A stretch of DNA of 36,315 nucleotides from CAYVQE01 sp964633205 (lineage in GTDB: Bacteria; Myxococcota; B64-G9): the NCBI GenBank assembly GCA_964633205.1, contig CAZWFN010000054.1, positions 1-36,315 of the forward strand. Reading direction: 5' to 3'. The notes under the pieces are model-generated. The model made no database searches and had not been told where the DNA came from. It worked only from the letters and a program-made list of their open reading frames with translations. The translations under genes and the position numbers were made by a program. Shown here piece after piece: positions 22,324-29,888 of this stretch (its first letter is position 1; each line of letters starts with the position of its first letter).

Positions 22324-22329
22324 TAGGGT
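22324..22329 (+). promoter_or_regulatory. Candidate -10 (TAGGGT) of the 22338 gene
   Basis: TGCTAGGGT fits an extended -10 whose transcript would start near 22336, almost at the start codon. There is no clear -35. Weak evidence on its own. Confidence 0.25.
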
Positions 22330-22337
22330 CGTGGGGT

Positions 22338-22736
22338 TTGCGGGTGGCCGGCGAGGCGCTGGGCGGCCACGCCGGCTACGGCACCTGCGGCGACGAGAAG
22401 CGGGTCTGGGCCGGCGCCGCCGGCCGGCTGCCCGGCCTCGAGGTGGGCTTCGCCTTCGACATCACGGTGGCCATTCGCTCCGGCATTCCGATCTTCGGCT
22501 CGACCACCCTGATCCTCGACGGCGACGGCGCGCTGGGCGGCGGCGCGGCCAGTGACCAGGTCTTTTTCGAGCAGTTGAAGGTCGAGCCCGGAGCGCTGCT
22601 ACCCAAGGCGGGCTTGCTGCGCATCGTCACCGCCGACGGCCACCGCATCGAGGCCCGTTTCGACGACGGCCTGCTCATCGGGCAGGTGGAGATCCGCATC
22701 GACGACCACGAGCCGGTCACCGTACCGCTGTTCTGA
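22338..22736 (+). CDS. Uncharacterised soluble protein
   Basis: TTG 22338 or GTG 22344 is the likely start, without a clear ribosome binding site. The product is a beta-rich, 132-residue protein (GLEVGFAFDITVAIRSGIPIFGSTTLILDGDG, LLRIVTADGHRIEARFDDGLLIGQVEIRID) with no signal peptide, membrane segment or recognised family. It follows the lipoprotein gene by 53 bases. Confidence 0.55.
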   Translation: MRVAGEALGGHAGYGTCGDEKRVWAGAAGRLPGLEVGFAFDITVAIRSGIPIFGSTTLILDGDGALGGGAASDQVFFEQLKVEPGALLPKAGLLRIVTADGHRIEARFDDGLLIGQVEIRIDDHEPVTVPLF

Positions 22737-22816
22737 TCCCCGCGCTCCGGTCCACCCGGCTTCCAGCTTGACCGCAGCGGCTTCCTCGGCGGAAGATGAC
22801 GAGGAGGAGACTTTCC

Positions 22817-23044
22817 ATGAAGCAGACCATGCGACTGACCGGCATCATCGAACGGGACGGCGACGGATACGTCGCGCTGTGTCCCGAGCTGGATATCGCG
22901 AGCCAGGGCGATACGGTCGAACAGGCGCGGGCCAACCTGCTGGAAGCGGTCGAGCTGTTTCTGGAGTCGGCCGATCCCACTGAAGTGGAGGCGAGGCTGC
23001 ACACCGAAGTGTTCGTCACCAGCCTCGAGGTCGGCGTTGGTTAG
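22817..23044 (+). CDS. hicB: HicB-family antitoxin (first module)
   Basis: GAGGAGGAG lies before ATG 22817. The 75-residue protein has the partial-RNase-H-like HicB fold: MRLTGIIERDGDGYVALCPELDIASQGDTVEQARANLLEAVELFLE. There is no added DNA-binding domain at the C-terminus. Its stop overlaps the hicA start by 8 bases. The order hicB-hicA is the reverse of the classical hicAB. Confidence 0.92.
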   Translation: MKQTMRLTGIIERDGDGYVALCPELDIASQGDTVEQARANLLEAVELFLESADPTEVEARLHTEVFVTSLEVGVG

Positions 23045-23258
23045 ACTCGCCGTCCTCTCCGGCCGGGCTGTCTGCCGGATCCTTTCAAACAATGGCTTCT
23101 CCGAGGTCCGCAGGCGCGGAAGCCACATCGTCATGCAGAAACGGCAAGAAGGAACCACGGTCACGGTTCCGGTGCCTGATCATGCCGAACTGGGCAGAGG
23201 AACCCTGCTTTCCATCATCCGGCAGTCCGGATTGCCCCGGAGCCTGTTCGAAGCCTGA
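23037..23258 (+). CDS. hicA: HicA-family mRNA interferase toxin (first module)
   Basis: The product has the dsRBD-like HicA fold: RAVCRILSNNGFSEVRRRGSHIVMQKRQEG with the catalytic His in GSHIVM, then TVPVPDHAELGRGTLLSIIRQSGL. TTG 23037 is the likely start, overlapping hicB by 8 bases. HicA cleaves mRNA and tmRNA when not held by HicB. Confidence 0.92.
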   Translation: MVRLAVLSGRAVCRILSNNGFSEVRRRGSHIVMQKRQEGTTVTVPVPDHAELGRGTLLSIIRQSGLPRSLFEA

Positions 23259-23273
23259 ATCTGCCTGCTTTCG

Positions 23274-23381
23274 TCACGTGTTGTCGGGTAGGACGCGTCC
23301 GGCGAACTTGTCTAGGTCTTGGACGATGTTGGGGCCGGTGTGCTGGCGGGTGCGGTCGAGGTAGCAAGGACCCAGCCCCAT
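23274..23381 (-). CDS. 35-aa ORF or C-terminal gene fragment
   Basis: ATG 23381 to TGA 23274 reads MGLGPCYLDRTRQHTGPNIV, then QDLDKFAGRVLPDNT. The composition looks coding. It starts exactly where the duplicated metallopeptidase 3' end finishes, so it may be the tail of a gene whose front was replaced by the duplication. No ribosome binding site is evident. Family unknown. Confidence 0.3.
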   Translation of the reverse strand: MGLGPCYLDRTRQHTGPNIVQDLDKFAGRVLPDNT

Positions 23382-23608
23382 TTGGAAACCAACCGTTTTG
23401 GTCTACCCCCGGTCCAGCGCCGGATCAGCGGGGCTTTTTTCGCTGGCAGTCCGGGACCAGGTCGACGCCGGCGAAAAAGGCCTTGGTGATGTGCTGCCAG
23501 GCTTCGGCGTTGAGCGCCGGGCCGCATTTGAAGGGCCGGCGGACCTTTTTGCCCAGCTGTACGGCGCGCTGTTCGCGCAGGTCGTTCGGGGGCCAGTTCG
23601 GCGGCGTA
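23381..23608. repeat. Direct repeat, copy 1 (partner at 24352-24578)
   Basis: About 228 bp, starting TTTGGAAACCAACCG and closely matching 24352-24578. The segment from about 23440 to 23590 differs at only a few bases, and the outer end is more diverged. It corresponds to the last 60 codons and downstream sequence of the metallopeptidase gene. Confidence 0.9.
23425..23608 (-). pseudogene. Truncated, frameshifted copy of the metallopeptidase 3' end
   Basis: Reads YAAELA, then after a one-base insertion DLREQRAVQLGKKVRRPFKC and on to GVDLVPDC, Q, RKKPR and a stop, matching the intact gene (24396-25373) from YAAELALNYLREQRAV to its end. Everything before that Tyr is missing. Confidence 0.85.
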
Positions 23609-23627
23609 AGGCAAAGAAGGTCGGTGC

Positions 23628-23855
23628 TCAGGCCAGGTCGAGAAAGCGCTCCAGGGACATGCGGGCCTGCTTCAAAATATGCGACAGGGTAGAGCGCTTG
23701 ATCGGTCGATGCGCCGGAATCGTCAGCTTGAGGACTTCGTCTTTCAGGTTCTTCTGGAGTCGAATATGGCTACCTTTTTGCCGGACAACCACCCACCCGT
23801 CTCGCTGGAGTGCTTTGCGGACCTTCTCGTAACCCAGGCTCGGCACCCTGGTCAT
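23628..23855 (-). CDS. hicA: HicA-family toxin (second module)
   Basis: ATG 23855 overlaps the hicB stop (ATGA). The 75-residue product reads LGYEKVRKALQRDGWVVVRQKGSHIRLQK, with the catalytic His in GSHIRL, then LTIPAHRPIKRSTLSHILKQARMSLERFLDL, a complete HicA domain. It is clearly different from the first module, so the two are not a recent duplication of each other. Confidence 0.93.
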   Translation of the reverse strand: MTRVPSLGYEKVRKALQRDGWVVVRQKGSHIRLQKNLKDEVLKLTIPAHRPIKRSTLSHILKQARMSLERFLDLA

Positions 23856-24055
23856 ACGGCAATTTCCGTAACTTCGTGATCTGGAGAGAAGCGCATTTCG
23901 TCTTCCACCGGCTCGAGATACAACTCGATGGCTTCCTTGATGTTCGCCAGGGCCTCTTCCCTCGTGTTCCCCTCGCTGATGCAACCGGGCAGGCTGGGCA
24001 CATAAACCGAGTAGCCTCCCTCCTCGCTTGGCTCCAGTACAATCCTGATCTTCAT
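23852..24055 (-). CDS. hicB: HicB-family antitoxin (second module)
   Basis: The 67-residue product reads MKIRIVLEPSEEGGYSVYVPSLPGCISEGNTREEALANIKEAIELYLE, the standard short HicB without a DNA-binding domain. GGACGAGAAG precedes the ATG. It is coupled to hicA and lies between the two direct repeats. Confidence 0.93.
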   Translation of the reverse strand: MKIRIVLEPSEEGGYSVYVPSLPGCISEGNTREEALANIKEAIELYLEPVEDEMRFSPDHEVTEIAV

Positions 24056-24351
24056 CTTCTCGTCCTTTGGCTCGCTATGGATGCGGCAAAGCGCCTCTCG
24101 TCTGTTAAGTTTGAGCCCGGAAGTCGGTCCTCGTCAACCTGTCTTATTCACCGGCAGCGGCTCTGGCCTGATCTGAGCCTGGATCTGGAGCACGGGATGG
24201 GGCAGAACAGCCGAATTCGGTGTTCCAGGCCACCAAAGACAAGCGGGGCATCTCATTCCATTTTGTTAACACCCAATGAATAAGATGGGTTGAGGCGATC
24301 TGACAATGATGCAGCTGACGGGCGTGCGGCCACGCCAGCTGCTCTGCCAAA

Positions 24352-24578
24352 TTTGGAAACCAACCGCGTAGGTCCACTCCGTGTCCACCGCCGGCTCAGC
24401 GGGGCTCTTTTTGCGGGCAGTCCGGGACCAGGTCGACGCCGGCGAAAAAGGCCTTGGTGATGCGCTGCCAGGCTTCGGCGTTGAGCGCCGGGCCGCATTT
24501 GAAGGGCCGGCGGACCTTTTTGCCCAGCTGTACGGCGCGTTGTTCGCGCAGGTAGTTCAGGGCCAGCTCGGCGGCGTA
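24352..24578. repeat. Direct repeat, copy 2 (partner at 23381-23608)
   Basis: Forms the 3' end of the intact metallopeptidase gene plus 44 bases beyond its stop. Together with copy 1 it brackets 743 bp holding hicBA and a 296-bp stretch (24056-24351) in which I see no gene. Confidence 0.9.
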
Positions 24579-25373
24579 CTCCTCGGGGCCGTGGCCGGGC
24601 ATGAAGGCGTAGAAGGTGCCGCGGCGGACCTTGAGCCAGCCGCGGGCGTAGGGCCGCAGGCACTTGATGCGGCGGCCGCAGCGGCCGGCGATGGTGGCGT
24701 GGATCTCGCCCAGGGCTTCGTCCGACCAGTCGCCCGCGGCCTGGTCGTTGAGGTGGAAGATCTCGTGGAACATCAGGTCGCGCACCGCCCGGGTGGAGTA
24801 ATTCAGGGTGCCGCGCACGTTGTAGCCGATGGTCCAGCCGGAGGCGAAGGCGGCCGGGGTGCGGCGGCCGACCGAGCGGTAGAAGCGGAAGCGCAGGTCG
24901 CGCCAGCGGTAGTGGACGGGCCCGCCGGCGGCCCGCTCGATGGCGGCGAAGAAGTCGTCCATCTCGACCAGCGCGCCGGTCAGCCGGGCCAGGTGGGCCC
25001 TGTCCTTGCCCAGCGGCAGGTGGGGCACCAGCTCGATACGCCCGCGGTAGCCGCCGTCCATCTGCTGGGCGGGCAGCAGCCCGGCGATGCCGCCGGTGCG
25101 ATCGTAGAGCTTCAGCGCCAGGCGGGCGGCTTTGGCGTCGCGCTCATAGCGCTTGCGGATCAGGCAGCGGATGCGGATGCGTGTCTCGGCGCGCGCATCG
25201 CGCACCGGACGCTGCAGGCAGGCGGCCTCTGCAGCCGCGTCCGGCAGCGACCCGAACAGCAGCTCGCGGGCCTCGGCCAGGCCGACGGCCGAGTCCTCGC
25301 CGCCCGCCGGACCGGCTGCGGCCGCGATCAGCAGCAGGCCGCCGAGCAGGAGCCGCTGGGGGGACAGGCGCAT
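24396..25373 (-). CDS. Secreted HExxH zinc metallopeptidase, putative
   Basis: GGAG precedes ATG 25373. A signal peptide (RLLLGGLLLIAAAAGPAGG) leads to a mature protein with RDLMFHEIFHLNDQAAGDW, an HExxH zinc site, and GHGPEEYAAELALNYLREQ downstream, where a Glu could be the third ligand of a gluzincin. About 325 residues. The substrate and exact family are unknown. Its last 60 codons are repeated at 23425-23608. Confidence 0.78.
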   Translation of the reverse strand: MRLSPQRLLLGGLLLIAAAAGPAGGEDSAVGLAEARELLFGSLPDAAAEAACLQRPVRDARAETRIRIRCLIRKRYERDAKAARLALKLYDRTGGIAGLLPAQQMDGGYRGRIELVPHLPLGKDRAHLARLTGALVEMDDFFAAIERAAGGPVHYRWRDLRFRFYRSVGRRTPAAFASGWTIGYNVRGTLNYSTRAVRDLMFHEIFHLNDQAAGDWSDEALGEIHATIAGRCGRRIKCLRPYARGWLKVRRGTFYAFMPGHGPEEYAAELALNYLREQRAVQLGKKVRRPFKCGPALNAEAWQRITKAFFAGVDLVPDCPQKEPR

Positions 25374-25472
25374 GGCATGCTCCGCAGTCGATCGGGTGAG
25401 GTGCCGATTGGACGCATCATGGCCACCAGAAGTTCCGCGGCGCAAGCCCGGTCCGGCCCCGACCCGGGGGTC

Positions 25473-25500
25473 TTGACAAACGGGCCGGCTCAACTAGACT
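25473..25500 (+). promoter_or_regulatory. Strong sigma-70-type promoter of the activase operon
   Basis: TTGACA (25473-25478), 16 bases, then TAGACT (25495-25500). This is the best -35/-10 pair in the window. The start would be near 25507, giving a leader of about 40 bases before ATG 25549. Confidence 0.7.
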
Positions 25501-25511
25501 GACATGTCAGT
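25498..25511 (+). promoter_or_regulatory. Perfect 14-bp palindrome over the transcription start
   Basis: ACTGACATGTCAGT reads the same on both strands. It overlaps the end of the -10 and the expected transcription start, the classic position of a repressor operator. The regulator is not identifiable from the window. Confidence 0.6.
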
Positions 25512-25548
25512 TCTGTCATCCATTTCCCTACATGGGGGCGGTAGCACC

Positions 25549-28500
25549 ATGACCCAAGAGACCCTCGGTATCGATATCGGCTCCACCAACCTCAAGCTCT
25601 GCCTGCTCGGCGCCGCCGGCGCCGCACGCCACGCCATCCTGCCGCACGAGGGCGACCTGCCCGGCACCCTGGCGCGGCTGGCCGAGCAGCTCGGCGCCGA
25701 CGGCGGCCGCGGCCTGCGCGGTGTGGTCACCGGCACCGAGGGCCGCCACCGCATCGCCCTGCCCGAGGTGATCGCCGCGGTGGCCATCGAGCGCGGACTG
25801 GCCGCGCTCGGGCTGGCGCCGCGGGCGGTGGTGTCCATGGGCGGCGAGGACCTGGTGGTCTACGTGCTCGACGACCGCGGCCGCATCGTCAACACCTACT
25901 CGGGCAACAAGTGCGCCTCGGGCACCGGCGAGTTCTTCCGCCAGCAGCTCGGCCGCATGGATCTGAAGCTGGGCGACATCGACCGCGCCTGCGCCGGCGC
26001 GCAGGTCCACCGGCTGTCGGCCCGCTGCTCGGTGTTCATGAAGTCGGACTGCACCCACCGGCTGAACAAGGGCGAGGCCACCACCGGCGACATCGCCCTG
26101 TCGCTGAGCAAGGTGATGGCCGACAAGGTGACCGAGTTCCTCACCAAGGCCAAGCTGGATCGCGGCCAGGTGGTGCTGCTCGGCGGCGTGACCCGCAACC
26201 GCTTCCTGGTCGAGTTCGTGCGCGCCAACAGCCCGGGCATCGATTTCGTGGTGCCCGAGCCGGCCCCCTACTTCGAGGCCTTCGGCGCCGCCCAGCTGGC
26301 CCGCGAGCAGGGCGAGGCGCTGCCCGCCAGCGAGCTGGTGCGGCCGGGCTCGAAGCTGGTGTTCAAGACCTTCGAGCCGCTGCCGGCCGCCGCCGAGCTG
26401 GTCCACCACGCCGCGTCGCAGCGGACCGAGTTCGATCCGCAGGCCGAGTACGTGCTCGGCGTCGACGGCGGCTCGACCACCACCAAGGTGGCGCTGATCA
26501 AGGCCGACACGCTGGAGATCGCCGCCGAGCACTACGGCCGCACCCACGGCGACCCGGTGGCCGCGCTGAAGCGCTGCCTGCGCGAGGTCAAAAAGCAGCT
26601 CGGCGGCCACCGCCCGCGCATCCGCCTGGTGGCCAGCACCGGCTCGTCGCGCGAGCTGCTGGGGGTGTTTCTGGAGACGGCCGGGGTCTACAACGAGATC
26701 ATCGCCCACACCGTGGGCACCACCTACTTCCAGCAGGCGGTCGACACCATCTTCGAGATCGGCGGCCAGGACGCCAAGTACGTCTACATCAACAACGGCG
26801 TGCCCATCGACTACGCCATGAACGAGGCCTGCTCGGCCGGCACCGGTTCGTTTCTGGAGGAGTCGGCCGCCGGCGATCTGAACATCGACAGCGCGCCCGC
26901 GATCGGCCCCATCGCCATGCGCGCCGAGGCACCGCTGAAGTTCGGCGAGCACTGCTCGGCCTTCATCAACTCCGATATCCGCAAGGCCATCCAGCAGGGC
27001 GCTGGCCGCGAGGACATCGTGGCCGGGTTGGTCTTTTCCATCGTGGCCAACTACCTCAACCGGGTGGTGGGCAACCGCGCCATCGGCGAGCACATCGTGC
27101 TGCAGGGCGGGGTGGCCAAGAACCCGGCGGTGCCGCTGGCCTTCGCCCAGATGACCGGCAAGCGCATCACCGTACCGCCCGACCCCGAGCTGATGGGCTG
27201 CTTCGGCGTGGCCCGGCTGGCGCTGCAGAAGCACGCCGAGGGCCTGCTGGACAAGGGCGACTTCGACCTCGACGCCCTGATCGACAAGGCCATCGACTAC
27301 GGCAAGAGCTTCAGCTGCAAGGCCTGCGAGAACCTGTGCACCATCCGGCGGCTGATCGTCGGCGACAAGCGCTACCCCTTCGGCGGCCGCTGCTCGCTGT
27401 ACACCAACCAGCGCAAGAAGCGCCGGCTGCCGGACGGCGAGGTGGTCGACTACACCCAGCAGCGCGCACAGATGCTGTTCGAGCAGTTCGCCCCGGACCC
27501 GGAGTCGCTGCAGCCGCGCGGGTCGGCGGTGGTGGGCATCCCGATGGCTTTTTCGGTCCATTCGCTGTGGCCCTTCTACGCCTGGTTCTTCCACGCGCTG
27601 GGGGTGCGGGTGCGCACCTCGACGCGGGTGCTGCCCGAGGGCATCGCCAAGCAGGAGAGCAACTACTGCTTCCCGGCCGAGATCGCCCACGGCGCCATCC
27701 AGGACGTGCTGGATCAGGGCGCCGACACTCTCTTCCTGCCGCACTTCCGCGACATGCCCACGCTGGAGGACGTCCACGCCTGCGTATGCCCGCTGACCCA
27801 GGGGCTGCCCTTCTTCGCCCGCCAGGCCTTCGGCCTGGACGACGCGCGCGTGCTGCGGCCGCTGGTCTCCTTCGGCCCGGGCTTCGAGCACAGCCGCGAG
27901 GCCTTCGAACAGGTGGCCGTCCAGCTCGGCTTCAGCCGCGCCGCGGGCGGGCGGGCCTACGACACCGGCGTGGCCCACTACAAGCGTTTTCTGGCCGCCT
28001 ACCGCCAGCTCGGCCGCCGCGTGCTGCGCGAGATCGAGGCCAACCCGGACCGGGTCTATGTCGCCCTGCTGGGCCGGCCCTACAACGCCTTCACCCGCGA
28101 CGCCAACATGGGCATCCCGCGCAAGTTCACCTCGCAGGGTGTCACCGTGGTGCCCTACGACATGCTCTACGCCGACGACGCCGAAATCCCACCCAACAAC
28201 TACTGGTACTACGGCCAGCAGAACATGAAGGCCGTCAAGCGGGTGCGCCAGATCGACAACCTGGTGCTGGCCTGGGTCTCGAACTTCTCCTGCGCGCCCG
28301 ATTCCTTCATGCACCACTACGTGCGCTGGATGATGGGCAACAAGCCCTACCTGGTGTTGGAGATCGACTCGCACACGGCCGACGCCGGGCTGGACACCCG
28401 CATCGAGGCCTTTTTGGACATCGTCGAAAGCTACCGCCGGCACGTCGCGCCCGAGCCGGACCGGCCCTTTGCTCGCCGCTACCGCATCGCGCTGAAGGAC

Positions 28501-29859
28501 GAGTTCTGCGACGTGGTCGATCAGCGCTCCGGCGAGCGCGTCGACATCCGCGATCCGCGCATCCGCTTCATCTGGCCGTCGATGGGCGATCTGTCCACCG
28601 AGGCCATGAGCGTGGCGGCGCAGCGGCAGGGCATCCATTCCACCATGCTGCCGCTGCCGGACGCCCACAGCACGCAGCTGGCGCGCAACGTGGCCTCGGG
28701 CAAGGAGTGCATCCCGGCGCTGCTGGTGCTGGGTTCCATCCTGCAGTACTTCCGCGATCACGCGCCCGAGCGGCGCGACGCGATCTACCTGGTCTTCGTC
28801 CCCTCGACGCTGGGGCCCTGTCGCACCGGCCAGTACCACGTGTTCTTCGATCGGTTGTTCGAGGAGCTGGGCTGGGACAACGTGGTGCTGCTGGTGGCCA
28901 ACTCGGAAAACTCCTACCGCGAGCTGGGCGCCACCTTCAACCGCGACGTCTGGCGCGGCCTGGTGTTGGGCGACTACTTCGCCGACATCCGCAACGCGCT
29001 CAAGCTGCTGGCCCGCGACCGGGAAGCGGCCATGGATCGCTTCACCCGGATCTGGCACGACGTCATGGTGGCCTTCAAGCGCGGGCCCCGCGCGCTGGAG
29101 CGCGAGCTGAAGCGCGCCGCCGCCCGCCTCGACGCCATCGAGCGCCGCGGCCGGCTGGAGGAGCTGAAGAAGGTGCTGATCGTCGGCGAGATCTACGTCC
29201 GGCGCGACAACTTCTCGGTGCACGAGATCTCGGAGATGCTGATCGAGCGCGGCATCTACCCCAAGGTCACCGGAGTCACCGAGTGGTTCCACTACACCGA
29301 CTACGCCCGCAAGTTCATCATGGAGGGCCGGCGCCGGCGCGCCGGCTGGTTCAGCACCCTGGTCGACGGCGGGCTGAAGGACGAGGCGGTCTATCTGGTC
29401 GAGAAGTTCTGGAAGGAGTCGGTCGAGGAGAAGATCGCCGGGCTGCTCAGGCCCACCGGGTTGATCCCGCACGTGCCCCACGACATGGAGCAGATCATCG
29501 GCGAAGGCCGGAAGGAGTTCGTCGACCCCGAGCTGGAGAGCGAGGCCACCGTGTCGCCGGCGGTCGGTGCAGCGGCCATGCAGCAGGGCTACTCGGGCGT
29601 GGCCATCATCGCGCCCTTCGGCTGCCTGCCGGGCCGGCTGATCGAGGGGGTCTACACGCCCTGGGCCAAGGCCCGCAACTACCCGGTGCTGGCGCTGGAG
29701 AACGACGGCCAGCCCTATCCGCCCAACATCGCCTCGCGCATCGAGGTCTTCGCCCACAACGTGCTGCGCTTCGACGCCCGGCCCGAGCCCCGGCCGCAAA
29801 CGGCCTTCTGGCGCGGCTGGGTCGAGCGCAGCGGGCTGGGGCCCCGGGCGCGCCGCTGA
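25549..29859 (+). CDS. Giant activase of the 2-hydroxyacyl-CoA dehydratase type (BcrA/D-BadF/G + DUF2229 + HgdB-like)
   Basis: 1436 residues from ATG 25549 (a GGGGGCGG lies upstream; the earlier ATG at 25504 lies in the operator). Two ASKHA ATPase domains in tandem: LGIDIGSTNLKLCLLG with Cys122 (KCASGTGEFF) and Cys168, then GVDGGSTTTKVALIK (from about 304) with Cys428 (EACSAGTGSF) and Cys469 (GEHCSAF). These are the cysteines that hold the [4Fe-4S] cluster between subunits in HgdC-type activators. A Cys motif, CKACENLC (590-597), then a DUF2229/COG3580 region and an HgdB-like C-terminal half follow. Such fused proteins are widespread in anaerobes; substrates are unknown. Oxygen-sensitive, ATP-driven low-potential electron transfer is expected. 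Confidence 0.93.
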   Translation: MTQETLGIDIGSTNLKLCLLGAAGAARHAILPHEGDLPGTLARLAEQLGADGGRGLRGVVTGTEGRHRIALPEVIAAVAIERGLAALGLAPRAVVSMGGEDLVVYVLDDRGRIVNTYSGNKCASGTGEFFRQQLGRMDLKLGDIDRACAGAQVHRLSARCSVFMKSDCTHRLNKGEATTGDIALSLSKVMADKVTEFLTKAKLDRGQVVLLGGVTRNRFLVEFVRANSPGIDFVVPEPAPYFEAFGAAQLAREQGEALPASELVRPGSKLVFKTFEPLPAAAELVHHAASQRTEFDPQAEYVLGVDGGSTTTKVALIKADTLEIAAEHYGRTHGDPVAALKRCLREVKKQLGGHRPRIRLVASTGSSRELLGVFLETAGVYNEIIAHTVGTTYFQQAVDTIFEIGGQDAKYVYINNGVPIDYAMNEACSAGTGSFLEESAAGDLNIDSAPAIGPIAMRAEAPLKFGEHCSAFINSDIRKAIQQGAGREDIVAGLVFSIVANYLNRVVGNRAIGEHIVLQGGVAKNPAVPLAFAQMTGKRITVPPDPELMGCFGVARLALQKHAEGLLDKGDFDLDALIDKAIDYGKSFSCKACENLCTIRRLIVGDKRYPFGGRCSLYTNQRKKRRLPDGEVVDYTQQRAQMLFEQFAPDPESLQPRGSAVVGIPMAFSVHSLWPFYAWFFHALGVRVRTSTRVLPEGIAKQESNYCFPAEIAHGAIQDVLDQGADTLFLPHFRDMPTLEDVHACVCPLTQGLPFFARQAFGLDDARVLRPLVSFGPGFEHSREAFEQVAVQLGFSRAAGGRAYDTGVAHYKRFLAAYRQLGRRVLREIEANPDRVYVALLGRPYNAFTRDANMGIPRKFTSQGVTVVPYDMLYADDAEIPPNNYWYYGQQNMKAVKRVRQIDNLVLAWVSNFSCAPDSFMHHYVRWMMGNKPYLVLEIDSHTADAGLDTRIEAFLDIVESYRRHVAPEPDRPFARRYRIALKDEFCDVVDQRSGERVDIRDPRIRFIWPSMGDLSTEAMSVAAQRQGIHSTMLPLPDAHSTQLARNVASGKECIPALLVLGSILQYFRDHAPERRDAIYLVFVPSTLGPCRTGQYHVFFDRLFEELGWDNVVLLVANSENSYRELGATFNRDVWRGLVLGDYFADIRNALKLLARDREAAMDRFTRIWHDVMVAFKRGPRALERELKRAAARLDAIERRGRLEELKKVLIVGEIYVRRDNFSVHEISEMLIERGIYPKVTGVTEWFHYTDYARKFIMEGRRRRAGWFSTLVDGGLKDEAVYLVEKFWKESVEEKIAGLLRPTGLIPHVPHDMEQIIGEGRKEFVDPELESEATVSPAVGAAAMQQGYSGVAIIAPFGCLPGRLIEGVYTPWAKARNYPVLALENDGQPYPPNIASRIEVFAHNVLRFDARPEPRPQTAFWRGWVERSGLGPRARR

Positions 29860-29888
29860 TCACCATCCGCGACAGGGAGCCGCCAGCC

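Noticed and set aside
23381..24578. Direct repeats with hicBA considered as an insertion sequence
   Set aside because: No transposase, no terminal inverted repeats; the repeats are the end of the neighbouring gene.
25528..29799. A 1423-codon open frame on the minus strand opposite the activase gene
   Set aside because: Shadow of high-GC codon use: His/Arg/Val/Gly-rich, no domains, while the plus strand encodes a clear multi-domain protein.
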